Assembly: GCF_004137245.1 (NCBI RefSeq)
Contig: NZ_SDWS01000002.1
Coordinates: 558,001 to 622,000, forward strand
Reading direction: 5' to 3'
Origin: Nocardioides glacieisoli
GTDB lineage: Bacteria > Actinomycetota > Actinomycetes > Propionibacteriales > Nocardioidaceae
DNA length: 64,000 nt
Shown: piece after piece, positions 17,865 through 25,986 of the stretch
Position numbering within the stretch: the first letter of the stretch is position 1
How the letters are laid out: the number at the start of each line of letters is the position of its first letter
The notes under the pieces: generated by a model
Seen by the model: only the letters and a program-made list of their open reading frames with translations
Database searches by the model: none
Told to the model about the DNA's origin: nothing
Program-made: the position numbers and the translations under genes

Positions 17865-18991
17865 GTGAAGACCCGCAAGACATTCGTATCGCTCGCCGTG
17901 CTGGCGACCCTCGCGGCAGCAGCCGGCTGCGCTGCTCCCGAGCAGGAGGCCGACACCACCACCGAGAGCGGTGTGGACGCGGCGACGGCCACGTCGGCTG
18001 CGGACTTCGGCAGCATGGACGACCTGATCAAGGCCGCCCAGGACGAGGGCGAGCTCAACGTCATCGCGCTGCCGCCCGACTGGGCCAACTACGGCGAGAT
18101 GATCTCCACCTTCGAGGAGAAGTACGACATCACGGTCAACTCCGACCAGCCCGACGCCGCGTCGCAGGACGAGATCAACGCCGCCAACGACCTGGCCGGC
18201 ACCGACAAGGCGCCCGACGTCTTCGACCTCGGCCAGTCGGTGGCCCTCGCCAACACCGACATGTTCGCGCCCTACAAGGTCGAGACCTGGGACGACATCC
18301 CCGACGAGTTCAAGGACGCCGACGGCACCTGGGTCAACGACTACGGCGGCTACATGTCGATCGGCTACGACTCCGCCAAGGTGCCCGACGTGACCTCGCT
18401 GCAGGACCTGCTCGGGCCGGAGTTCAAGGGCGCGGTCGCCCTCAACGGTGACCCGACCCAGGCCGGTGCCGCGTTCAGCGGCGTGATGATGGCCGCGATC
18501 GCCAACGGCGGGTCCGCCGACGACATCGCTCCCGGTGTCGACTTCTTCAGCGACCTCAAGAAGGCCGGCAACTTCCTGCCCGTCGACCCCGACTCCGGCA
18601 CCATCGAGTCCGGCGCGACCCCGGTCGTCATCGACTGGGACTACCTGGGCTCGGCCGCCGCGGCCAACGTCGACACGTGGAAGACCATCGTCCCGGAGGA
18701 GGCCGTCGTGGCCGGCTACTACTTCCAGGCCATCAACGCCGACGCCCCGCACCCGGCCGCCGCTCGCCTGTGGCAGGAGTTCCTCTCTACAGCGACGAGG
18801 GCCAGAACCTCTGGCTCAAGGGCGGTGCCCGTCCGGTCCGCGGTGACGCGATGAACGAGGCCGGCACGATCGACGCCGACCTCTGGGGCGCGCTGCCCGA
18901 GGTCGCCGGCGAGCCGGTGATCCCGACCGACGACCAGACCGTCAAGGCCGGCGAGTACCTCGCCGACAACTGGTCCAAGGTCATCAGCTGA
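17865..18991 (+). pseudogene. ABC importer binding lipoprotein with frameshift
   Basis: A PotD/AfuA-like extracellular binding lipoprotein. GTG follows GGAGG by about six bases; the signal peptide ends LAAAAGC (lipobox). The protein reads normally to WQEFL near 18785, where CTCTCT at 18783-18788 seems to hold one CT too many. Removing two bases joins it to the frame that continues YSDEGQNLWLKGGARPVR and ends KVIS at 18991, overlapping the region just before the first permease. Unrepaired, the protein runs out of frame for 23 codons to 18854 and loses about 68 C-terminal residues. This may be a real mutation, a phase-variable dinucleotide repeat or an assembly error. Substrate probably a polyamine, iron or another small charged ligand. 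Confidence 0.85.
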
Positions 18992-19053
18992 GCACGGTCG
19001 CTCCTGCGCAGGCAGGTGCCGGTCGACGGATCTCCGTCGGCCGGTACCTGCCC

Positions 19054-19875
19054 GTGCTCCCGTTCTTCGGGTTCCTCGCCGTCTTCCTGATCGTGCCGAC
19101 GGTCACCGTGATCATCGGTGCCTTCCAGGACGGTGAGACCGGTGGCTTCACGATGGGCAACATCGAGGCGCTGGGGTCCTCTGCCGCGATCGACACGCTC
19201 CGCAAGAGCCTCCTCCTCTCGGGCAGCACCGCCCTCCTCGGCGGAGTGCTCGGTGCCGTGCTCGCCTACCTCATCGTCTCGCTGGGTCCGCGCAGCATCC
19301 TGCGCCGCACGACGCTGTCGATCGCGGGCGTGCTCGCCCAGTTCGGCGGCGTCACCCTCGCCTTTGCCTGGATCTCGCTGCTCGGCTTCTCCGGCCTGCT
19401 CACCGTGGTGCTCAGGGACGGGATCGGGTTCGACATCTACGGCACCGGCTGGCTCTACGGGCTCAAGGGCCTGATCGTCGTCTACACCTACTTCCAGGTG
19501 CCCCTGATGGTCATCGTCTTCACCCCGGCGCTCGAGGGCCTCCGGCCCCAGCTCAAGGAGGCGGCGGTCAACCTCGGTGCCACCAACTTCCAGTACTGGC
19601 GGATGGTCGGCATCCCGCTGCTCACCCCGGCCTTCCTGGGCTCGGTGCTGCTGCTGTTCGCCAACGCGTTCGCGGCGTACGCCACTGCGGCGATCCTGGT
19701 CAGCCAGGGCAACCCGATCGTCCCGCTGCTGATCCGCTCGGCCCTCACCAGCGAGGTGCTGCTGGGCCAGCAGAACCTCGGCTTCGCGCTCGCCACCGAG
19801 ATGATCGTGGTCGTCGCGATCGTGATGGGGCTGTACGCCCTCCTGCTGCGTCGTACGTCGAGGTGGCTGCGATGA
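19054..19875 (+). CDS. ABC importer permease (PotB/FbpB-like)
   Basis: A 273-residue inner-membrane permease with six predicted helices and the EAA loop EAAVNLGATNFQYWRMVGIPLL, which contacts the ATPase. The first GTG in frame is at 19054, within the start of helix 1. In-frame coding continues upstream without a stop to a CTG at 18988 (reading LSTVAPAQAGAGRRISVGRYLP), which overlaps the binding-protein stop as CTGA and would give a more normal N-terminus. No ATG, GTG or TTG lies between. The substrate is shared with the neighbouring importer genes. Confidence 0.85.
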   Translation: MLPFFGFLAVFLIVPTVTVIIGAFQDGETGGFTMGNIEALGSSAAIDTLRKSLLLSGSTALLGGVLGAVLAYLIVSLGPRSILRRTTLSIAGVLAQFGGVTLAFAWISLLGFSGLLTVVLRDGIGFDIYGTGWLYGLKGLIVVYTYFQVPLMVIVFTPALEGLRPQLKEAAVNLGATNFQYWRMVGIPLLTPAFLGSVLLLFANAFAAYATAAILVSQGNPIVPLLIRSALTSEVLLGQQNLGFALATEMIVVVAIVMGLYALLLRRTSRWLR

Positions 19876-20669
19876 GGCACGGCGCCGGCTTCCGCGTCGT
19901 CCGGGCGGTCCTGCTCGGGCTCTTCGCGCTCTACTTCTTCCTGCCGCTGATCTCGATGGCCAACTTCAGCGTGCAGGGCAAGGGTCCGCTCGAGGGCGAG
20001 ATCACGTTCCACTACTACGCCGAGCTGGTCCGCAACGAGGACCTGCGCAGCGCGATCGTCTCGTCGCTGCTGCTGGCGGCGTTCACCGTCCTGCTGATGG
20101 TGGTCCTGCTGGTGCCGACGATGATCTGGGTGCGGCTGCGCACGCCGGGGCTGAGCCGGACGGTCGAGTTCCTGTGCCTGCTCCCGCTCACCGTCCCGCC
20201 GCTGGTCATCGTGGTCGGCATCACCAACGTCTACACGTGGGTCAACTACCTGCTCGGCGACTCCCCGCAGGTGCTCGTCTTCGCCTACGTCGTGCTGGTG
20301 CTGCCCTACTCCTACCGCTCGATCGACTCGGCGCTGTCGGCGATCGACGTGACCACGCTCGCCGAGGCGGCCCGGTCGCTCGGTGCCGGCTGGACGACCG
20401 TGATCACCCGCATCGTGATGCCCAACATCGTGAGCGGCGTGCTGGGGGCGGCGTTCATCGCGATCGCGCTCGTGCTCGGTGAGTACGTCTTCGCCTCGCT
20501 CCTGCACTACGACACGATGCCGGTCGCGCTCGCGGCCATCTACAAGTCCGAGACCTCGACGGCCATCGCCGGCGCCTTCGCCTCGATCGTCCTCATCTCG
20601 CTGCTCCTGCTCGGACTCTCGTTCTTCAACCGCAGCAAGGCCCCCGACGTCGGAGGACAGAAGGCATGA
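19872..20669 (+). CDS. ABC importer permease (PotC-like)
   Basis: A 265-residue second permease subunit with six helices and EAA loop EAARSLGAGWTTVITRIVMP. ATG at 19872 overlaps the previous stop (ATGA); its end overlaps the ATPase start in the same way. The paired-permease, single-ATPase arrangement is that of polyamine and iron(III) importers of the PotABCD/FbpABC type. Confidence 0.88.
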   Translation: MRHGAGFRVVRAVLLGLFALYFFLPLISMANFSVQGKGPLEGEITFHYYAELVRNEDLRSAIVSSLLLAAFTVLLMVVLLVPTMIWVRLRTPGLSRTVEFLCLLPLTVPPLVIVVGITNVYTWVNYLLGDSPQVLVFAYVVLVLPYSYRSIDSALSAIDVTTLAEAARSLGAGWTTVITRIVMPNIVSGVLGAAFIAIALVLGEYVFASLLHYDTMPVALAAIYKSETSTAIAGAFASIVLISLLLLGLSFFNRSKAPDVGGQKA

Positions 20670-21730
20670 CGACCACCCCCGTTCGACCCCCCACCGCTGC
20701 CGGGCTCGCGGTCGAGCTGACGGATCTCACCCGGGTCTACGGCTCCGTGAAGGCGCTCGACGGCCTCACCCTCCACCTCGCGCCGGGCGAGCTCGTGGCC
20801 CTGCTCGGCCCGTCGGGCTGCGGCAAGACCACGGCGCTGCGCATCCTGGCCGGGCTCGACCAGCCCACGTCGGGCCGCGTCGAGGTCGGCGGCAAGGACC
20901 TCACCCGCGTCCCCGCCAACAAGCGCGACATGGGGATGGTCTTCCAGGCCTACAGCCTCTTCCCGCACCTCACGGTGCTGGAGAACGTCGCCTTCGGCCT
21001 CAAGCTGCGCGGCAAGGACGCGGGTGCGCGCCGCAAGGTCGCGCAGGAGAAGCTCGAACTCGTCGGCCTCTCCGAGCACGGCTCGCGCTACGCCAGCCAG
21101 CTCTCCGGCGGCCAGCAGCAGCGCGTCGCCCTCGCCCGCGCGCTTGCGATCGAGCCGTCCGTCCTGCTGCTCGACGAGCCGCTGTCCGCGCTGGACGCCA
21201 AGGTCCGCGTGCAGCTGCGTGACGAGATCCGCCGGGTCCAGATCGAGGTCGGCACGACGACGCTGTTCGTCACCCACGACCAGGAGGAGGCGCTCGCCGT
21301 CGCCGACCGGGTGGGCGTGATGAACGCCGGGCGGCTCGAGCAGCTCGCGCCGCCGGCCGAGCTCTACTCGGCGCCGGCCACGAAGTTCGTGGGGGAGTTC
21401 GTCGGGCTCAGCAACCGGCTCCCGGCCACCGTGCAGGGCGGCACCGCGTCAGTCCTCGGTCGTGACGTGCCCGCGCTCGACGGGTCGACGAGCGGCCCCG
21501 GCTTCGCGCTGGTCCGCCCGGAGGCGGTCTCCGTCGTGGCCGACGCCGACGGTGGCGCGACGGTGACCGCGGTGATGTTCCTCGGACCGCTCTCGCGGGT
21601 CACCTGCCTGCTCGCCGACGGCACCGACGTCGTCGCCCAGCTCGCCAGCTCGGACGCGCTGCGGCTGCAGCCGGGTCAGGCCGTACGCCTCGAGGTGGAG
21701 CCGTCGCCGGTGCTGGTCGTCGCCGGCTGA
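20666..21730 (+). CDS. ABC importer ATPase (PotA/FbpC-like)
   Basis: A 354-residue ATPase. Walker A GPSGCGKTT near residue 50, signature LSGGQQQRVALARAL, Walker B VLLLDEPLSALDAK and the switch His in FVTHDQEEAL are all intact, and the C-terminal 110 residues form an OB-type TOBE regulatory domain. It ends a four-gene operon with ATGA overlaps. Because the operon's binding-protein gene is frameshifted, this ATPase may be idle in this strain or serve another binding protein. The exact substrate cannot be told; polyamine and iron(III) are both consistent. Confidence 0.9.
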   Translation: MTTTPVRPPTAAGLAVELTDLTRVYGSVKALDGLTLHLAPGELVALLGPSGCGKTTALRILAGLDQPTSGRVEVGGKDLTRVPANKRDMGMVFQAYSLFPHLTVLENVAFGLKLRGKDAGARRKVAQEKLELVGLSEHGSRYASQLSGGQQQRVALARALAIEPSVLLLDEPLSALDAKVRVQLRDEIRRVQIEVGTTTLFVTHDQEEALAVADRVGVMNAGRLEQLAPPAELYSAPATKFVGEFVGLSNRLPATVQGGTASVLGRDVPALDGSTSGPGFALVRPEAVSVVADADGGATVTAVMFLGPLSRVTCLLADGTDVVAQLASSDALRLQPGQAVRLEVEPSPVLVVAG

Positions 21731-21739
21731 GCCAGTCGC

Positions 21740-22141
21740 TCAGGCGGTCGGCTCCTCGGGTGCCGGCCCGGCCTCGTCGCTCCCGCGGGCCTCGCGCTCC
21801 TGCTGCTCGCGATGCTTGCGGCGCTGCTCCTCGGCGCGCTCGCGCACCTTCCTGAGGAACTCCTCGTCCGCCCGGGGGTCCGTCGCGGCGAACCGGCCGG
21901 GGCGGTCGTACTCAGGGAACGCGCTCGCGCTCCGCTCGTGCGGCCCTTGGCGTCGCTGCACCGTCTGGGGACGCCCGGCGACGAGCCACGCGATCGAACC
22001 GACGAACGGGAAGAAGAGGATCAGCAGGATCCACCACGTCTTCTTCAGGTGACGGATCTCGTCGTCCCTGCTGGAGATCGCCTGCACGAGGCAGAAGACG
22101 CACAGGACGAGTGGGACGAGGAAGAACAGCAACCGCAGCAC
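21740..22141 (-). CDS. PLDc_N domain membrane protein
   Basis: A 133-residue protein with two N-terminal helices (residues about 3-22 and 35-55; TWWILLILFFPFVGSIAWLV), the arrangement of the PLDc_N domain seen at the start of cardiolipin synthases, but no phosphodiesterase HKD motif follows. The C-terminal 70 residues are highly charged (RKVRERAEEQRRKHREQQER) and likely helical. Such short proteins are common in actinobacteria and have no assigned function. Converges on the ABC operon with only 9 bp between stops. Confidence 0.7.
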   Translation of the reverse strand: MLRLLFFLVPLVLCVFCLVQAISSRDDEIRHLKKTWWILLILFFPFVGSIAWLVAGRPQTVQRRQGPHERSASAFPEYDRPGRFAATDPRADEEFLRKVRERAEEQRRKHREQQEREARGSDEAGPAPEEPTA

Positions 22142-22318
22142 GTGGACCCCCGCAGGTCGGCCCGGCCGGGGCCCCGGACGTCGGGACGCCCCGGCGTGCG
22201 CCGAGATTAGCGCCGCTGCGGGGTGACAGGTAGAGGTTTCCGCCCGTGCGCGGCGCGAGTTGCGGCGGTCGTGATCGCGACGTAAAACTCTAGTAACCCA
22301 CTACACAAGGAGTGATTG

Positions 22319-23986
22319 ATGCGCGCACCTCTCACGCGATCGCTCGTGGCGCTCGGGACCACGATCCTCGCGGCGACCGCGATCCTGCCCGGGAACGTCG
22401 CTGCCTCTGCCTCCCGGCAGGCCACACCGGCAGGTGCCGGACAGCCCAACATCGTCCTCGTCCTGATGGACGACTTCTCCCTCGAGCTCCTGGCGACCAT
22501 GCCGGAGGCGCAGCGGATGAAGGCGGACGGGGCGTCCTACGCCAACGCCTTCGTCATCGACTCCCTCTGCTGCCCCTCCCGCGCGTCGATCCTCACCGGT
22601 CAGGCGCCGCACCACACGGGCGTGCTGACCAACACGCCCAACGACCCCGACATCCCGATCGGCGGCTACGACGCGTTCACGACGTACGGCAACCAGGACC
22701 GGCAGTTCTCCCTGGCCCTGCAGGACGCCGGCTACACCACCGGCTTCGTCGGGAAGTTCATGAACGGCTACGAGGCGCGCACCGTCGACGGCACCACCGC
22801 CGCGCCGGAGAGGGTGCCGGGCTGGGACGTCTGGAACCCGATCCTCGGTGGCGGCTACAACGGTTGGGGCTACAAGAGCGTCTACCTCGACGAGGACGGC
22901 GACCCGCAGCTCCAGAACCACCCCAAGCCGCCGCGCACCTCGCCGCTCGAGGTGATCGACCGGTCCTACATGCAGACCGTCACCCGCGACAAGGCCCTGG
23001 ACTTCATCCAGGACCAGGAGGCCTCGGGCGAGCCGTACTTCCTCGAGGTCGCGACCTACGGCCCGCACTCACAGCTGCAGAAGGCCTACCCGGACAGCCC
23101 GCAGTTCCCGCCGGCGTACGTCGACCGCGCTCCGGACGCCAGCCCCACCGGAGGCAACTGCGGCACGACGGCCTGCGGCGACCTCACCCTGGCCGACCTC
23201 GCCGGGTGGAACGACCCGCGGGACGACAACGCCCCCACCTACCTGCGCGAGGACGGCACCGTCGAGCCGGCACCGGCGTGGCGCACCAACGAGGTGAGCC
23301 TCACCGCGGACCAGGCGCTCACCCGCTACCGCGACCGCGCCCGCATGGTGCAGTCCATCGATCGGATGCTCACCGAGATCCGCGCGGCGGTCGGGCCGGA
23401 CACCTACGTCGTCCTCACCGCGGACAACGGGTTCCACCTCGGCCAGCACCAGCTCAACGGCGGGAAGGGGACGCCGTACGACTCGGACGCGCGGGTCCCG
23501 CTCGTGGTCGTCGGGCCGGGCGTGGTGCCCGGCGAGCGGGCCCAGCACGTGAACAACATCGACCTCGCTCCGACCTTCGAGGAGCTGGCGGGTCGGCGGC
23601 CCGAGCGGTTCCGCGACGGGCGCTCGTTCGCCGACACGCTGTGGCGGCCGGGTGCGCCGGGTGCGAGGTACGCCTTCTACGAGCACACCTTCGCCAAGTC
23701 CGTGCCGGGCGAGGTGGACTCCGACCAGGGCTCGGGCGGGACGATCGACATCATCCCGTCGTTCGTCGCCGTGCGCGGCGCGGAGGGCCTGCTGGTCCGC
23801 TTCGACCTCGACCCGGACTGGGAGCGAACCGACCACGCGTGGGAGCTCTACCGCTACGACCAGCCGTGGGAGGACGTGAACGTGTTCGCCACCGACCACA
23901 CCCAGCCCTGGGCGCGCGACCTCATGCGGCGCCTCGAGCTGTGGGACGGCTGCCAGCCCGACGTGTGCCGGGCGGCGGCGCGCTAG
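22319..23986 (+). CDS. secreted sulfatase (formylglycine-dependent)
   Basis: A 555-residue exported sulfatase that hydrolyses sulfate esters. The signal peptide ends near NVAASASR. The first metal-site pair is MDDFS (Asp51-Asp52). The active-site motif is CCPSR with Cys84 as the residue to be converted to formylglycine, followed by ILTGQAPHHTGV. The downstream metal site is VLTADNGFHLGQH. The converting enzyme is not in this window. The ATG has AGGAG eight bases upstream; a TTG directly before it is the less likely start. Substrate might be sulfated carbohydrate or an aryl sulfate. It ends in a strong hairpin shared with the convergent gene. Confidence 0.9.
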   Translation: MRAPLTRSLVALGTTILAATAILPGNVAASASRQATPAGAGQPNIVLVLMDDFSLELLATMPEAQRMKADGASYANAFVIDSLCCPSRASILTGQAPHHTGVLTNTPNDPDIPIGGYDAFTTYGNQDRQFSLALQDAGYTTGFVGKFMNGYEARTVDGTTAAPERVPGWDVWNPILGGGYNGWGYKSVYLDEDGDPQLQNHPKPPRTSPLEVIDRSYMQTVTRDKALDFIQDQEASGEPYFLEVATYGPHSQLQKAYPDSPQFPPAYVDRAPDASPTGGNCGTTACGDLTLADLAGWNDPRDDNAPTYLREDGTVEPAPAWRTNEVSLTADQALTRYRDRARMVQSIDRMLTEIRAAVGPDTYVVLTADNGFHLGQHQLNGGKGTPYDSDARVPLVVVGPGVVPGERAQHVNNIDLAPTFEELAGRRPERFRDGRSFADTLWRPGAPGARYAFYEHTFAKSVPGEVDSDQGSGGTIDIIPSFVAVRGAEGLLVRFDLDPDWERTDHAWELYRYDQPWEDVNVFATDHTQPWARDLMRRLELWDGCQPDVCRAAAR

Positions 23987-23999
23987 GTCGAGCCACACT

Positions 24000-24042
24000 G
24001 TGCGGTGCCTGCGGTGCGGCTGGCGCACCGCAGGCGCCGCAC
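24000..24042. terminator. bidirectional terminator hairpin
   Basis: Nineteen-base arms (24000-24018 and 24024-24042) pair at every position with one G-U around a five-base loop, between the convergent sulfatase and PEP-mutase-family genes. No U-tract follows on either strand. Confidence 0.75.
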
Positions 24043-24047
24043 GGTGA

Positions 24048-24809
24048 CTACTTCCAGGGGGCGACGAGCGCAGCAAGATCCGGCGCGAGCTCCTTCTGGA
24101 GGAGCGGACCGAAGGTCACCCGGTGCACACCCATCGTCTGCAGGTCCTCCAGCGACCCGGCAGCCGAGCCCTTGCGCGGGTTGGCGATCACGTTGACCGG
24201 TCCGGCCAGCGCGTCGAGCAGGCGCTGGAGGGTCTCGGCGTCCGGAGCGCCCACGGGATAGGTGCAGCGGGCGCCGGCCTCCTCGCACGCGAGCAGGCGG
24301 GTGATCGCCTCGGCGGCCGGGTCCTCGAACTGGTCCTTCTTGATGAAGGCGTCGGTGCGGGCGTTGACGACCACGTCCACACCGGCGGCGTCGGCGGCCT
24401 GCCGCAGGCCACCGATGTAGTCGGCGTGCTCGGCGACCGAGCGGAGGCGACCGCCCTCGGAGTGCACGGTGTCCTCGATGTTGAGGCCGACGGCTCCGGC
24501 CTCGAGCAGGCGCTCGATGAGCTCGGCGGGCGTGGCGCCGTAGCCGGCCTCCATGTCCGCGGTGACGGGCACGTCGGGCACGGCCGAGCAGATCCGGCGT
24601 ACGCCATCGAGGGCGTCGTCGAGCGACATGTCCTCGTTGTCGCCCTGCCCGCGCGAGTCGGCGAGCGGGTGGCTGCCGATGCTGAGGGCCCCGAAGCCGG
24701 CGTCGGCGACGGCGCGGGCCGACCAGGCGTCCCAGACGTTGGGGAGGACCAGCGTGGTGCCGGTGTGGTGGAGCTCGAGGAGGCGCGTGGCCTTGGCGGA
24801 GATGTCCAT
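24048..24809 (-). CDS. isocitrate lyase/PEP mutase family enzyme
   Basis: A 253-residue single-domain TIM-barrel of the ICL/PEPM superfamily. VLPNVWDAWSARAV at the start, TADMEAGYG (metal-binding acids), GLNIEDT and VNARTDAF follow in family order. The KKCGH catalytic loop of isocitrate lyase and the SxxKxN specificity loop of PEP mutase are not obvious. It fits the broad carboxyvinyl-carboxyphosphonate or 2-methylisocitrate lyase-like group of small lyases. No phosphonate genes surround it. Divergent from the flavin monooxygenase gene across 58 bp. Confidence 0.8.
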   Translation of the reverse strand: MDISAKATRLLELHHTGTTLVLPNVWDAWSARAVADAGFGALSIGSHPLADSRGQGDNEDMSLDDALDGVRRICSAVPDVPVTADMEAGYGATPAELIERLLEAGAVGLNIEDTVHSEGGRLRSVAEHADYIGGLRQAADAAGVDVVVNARTDAFIKKDQFEDPAAEAITRLLACEEAGARCTYPVGAPDAETLQRLLDALAGPVNVIANPRKGSAAGSLEDLQTMGVHRVTFGPLLQKELAPDLAALVAPWK

Positions 24810-24867
24810 GCACCCGAGGCTGCCACGGGCGTGGGCATAGCCGCGACCCCCTCGGCGTTCTCCCTCC

Positions 24868-25938
24868 GTGCAAGCTCTCGACTCCCTGGTGATCGGCGCC
24901 GGGCAGGCCGGCCTGGCGGCGTCGTACTTCCTGCGCCAGCGCCGCATCGACCACCTGGTGCTCGACGCGAACCCCGAGCCCGGCGGTGCGTGGCAGCACC
25001 GCTGGTCCTCGCTGAGGATGGACGACGTGCACGGCGTGGCCGACCTGCCCGGGTCCGCGGCACCGGCCGGCTCGCGGCGTGCGGCCAACCTCGTCGTGCC
25101 GGACTACTTCGGCGACTACGAGCGCGACCAGGGCCTCCCGGTCGTGCGCCCGGTGCGCGTCGAGCGCGTGGACAGCGAGGGCGACCTCCTCGTGGTCCGG
25201 GCTGGTGAGCACACCTGGCGGACGCGGACCCTCGTCAACGCCACCGGCACCTGGACGCGGCCGTTCGTGCCCTACTACCCGGGCATCGCGTCCTTCTCGG
25301 GGGAGCAGGTGCACACGGCGCACTACCCCGGCGCCGAGCACTTCCGCGGCCGGCGGGTGCTGGTCGTCGGCGGGGGTGCGTCGGCCGTGCAGTTCCTCGG
25401 CGAGATCGCTCCGGTCGCCGACACCCTGTGGGTGACGCGCAGGCCGCCGGTCTGGCGTGACGACTTCGACGCGGCCGCCGGGCTCGCGGCGGTGACCGCG
25501 GTCGAGGATCGCGTACGCCGTGGGCTGCCGCCGGCGAGCGTCGTCAGCGTCACCGGGCTGGGGCTCCGCCCGCAGGAGCAGGAGGCGGCCCTCCTCGGCG
25601 CCTACGAGCGGCTGCCGATGTTCGAGCGGATCGAGCCCGACGGGGTGCGTTGGTCCGACGCGTCGGGCGGCCGCTTCGAGCCCGTCGACGCGATCCTGTG
25701 GGCGACCGGCTTCCGGCCCGCCGTCGACCACCTCGCGCCGCTCGGCCTGCGCACCCCGGAGGGCGGCATCGCGCTGGTGCCGGTGCGCGGCAACGTGCAG
25801 GGAGCGACGACGTCGGTGGTCGACCCGCGCGTGCAGCTCGTCGGCTACGGTCCGTCGGCCAGCACGATCGGCGCCTCGCGCGCCGGCCGACAGGCGGCGC
25901 TGGCGGTGTCCCGCCACCTCGCGGCCGTAGCCGCCTGA
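24868..25938 (+). CDS. flavin-dependent monooxygenase-like oxidoreductase
   Basis: A 356-residue FAD/NADP-binding protein. The FAD loop is VIGAGQAGLAASYFL near residue 8 and the NADP loop VVGGGASAVQFL near residue 163; ATGFRPAVDHL near residue 281 is the conserved ATG motif. Length and motif set match putative flavin-containing monooxygenases of the CzcO type. It lacks the FxGxxxHxxx(Y/F) signature of Baeyer-Villiger enzymes in full (HTAHYPG remains). The substrate is unknown. The GTG has no ribosome site nearby. Confidence 0.85.
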   Translation: MQALDSLVIGAGQAGLAASYFLRQRRIDHLVLDANPEPGGAWQHRWSSLRMDDVHGVADLPGSAAPAGSRRAANLVVPDYFGDYERDQGLPVVRPVRVERVDSEGDLLVVRAGEHTWRTRTLVNATGTWTRPFVPYYPGIASFSGEQVHTAHYPGAEHFRGRRVLVVGGGASAVQFLGEIAPVADTLWVTRRPPVWRDDFDAAAGLAAVTAVEDRVRRGLPPASVVSVTGLGLRPQEQEAALLGAYERLPMFERIEPDGVRWSDASGGRFEPVDAILWATGFRPAVDHLAPLGLRTPEGGIALVPVRGNVQGATTSVVDPRVQLVGYGPSASTIGASRAGRQAALAVSRHLAAVAA

Positions 25939-25986
25939 CACCAACGTTGGACGAACCTTCTACCACCACCCGGGCACACTCGTGGG

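Noticed and set aside
17865..18991. Programmed ribosomal frameshift at CTCTCT
   Set aside because: There is no slippery heptamer or downstream stimulatory structure that I can see; an insertion, phase variation or base-call error is simpler.
24048..24809. Phosphonate biosynthesis locus based on the PEP mutase-like gene
   Set aside because: No phosphonopyruvate decarboxylase or other phosphonate genes are nearby, and the mutase-specific loop is not evident.
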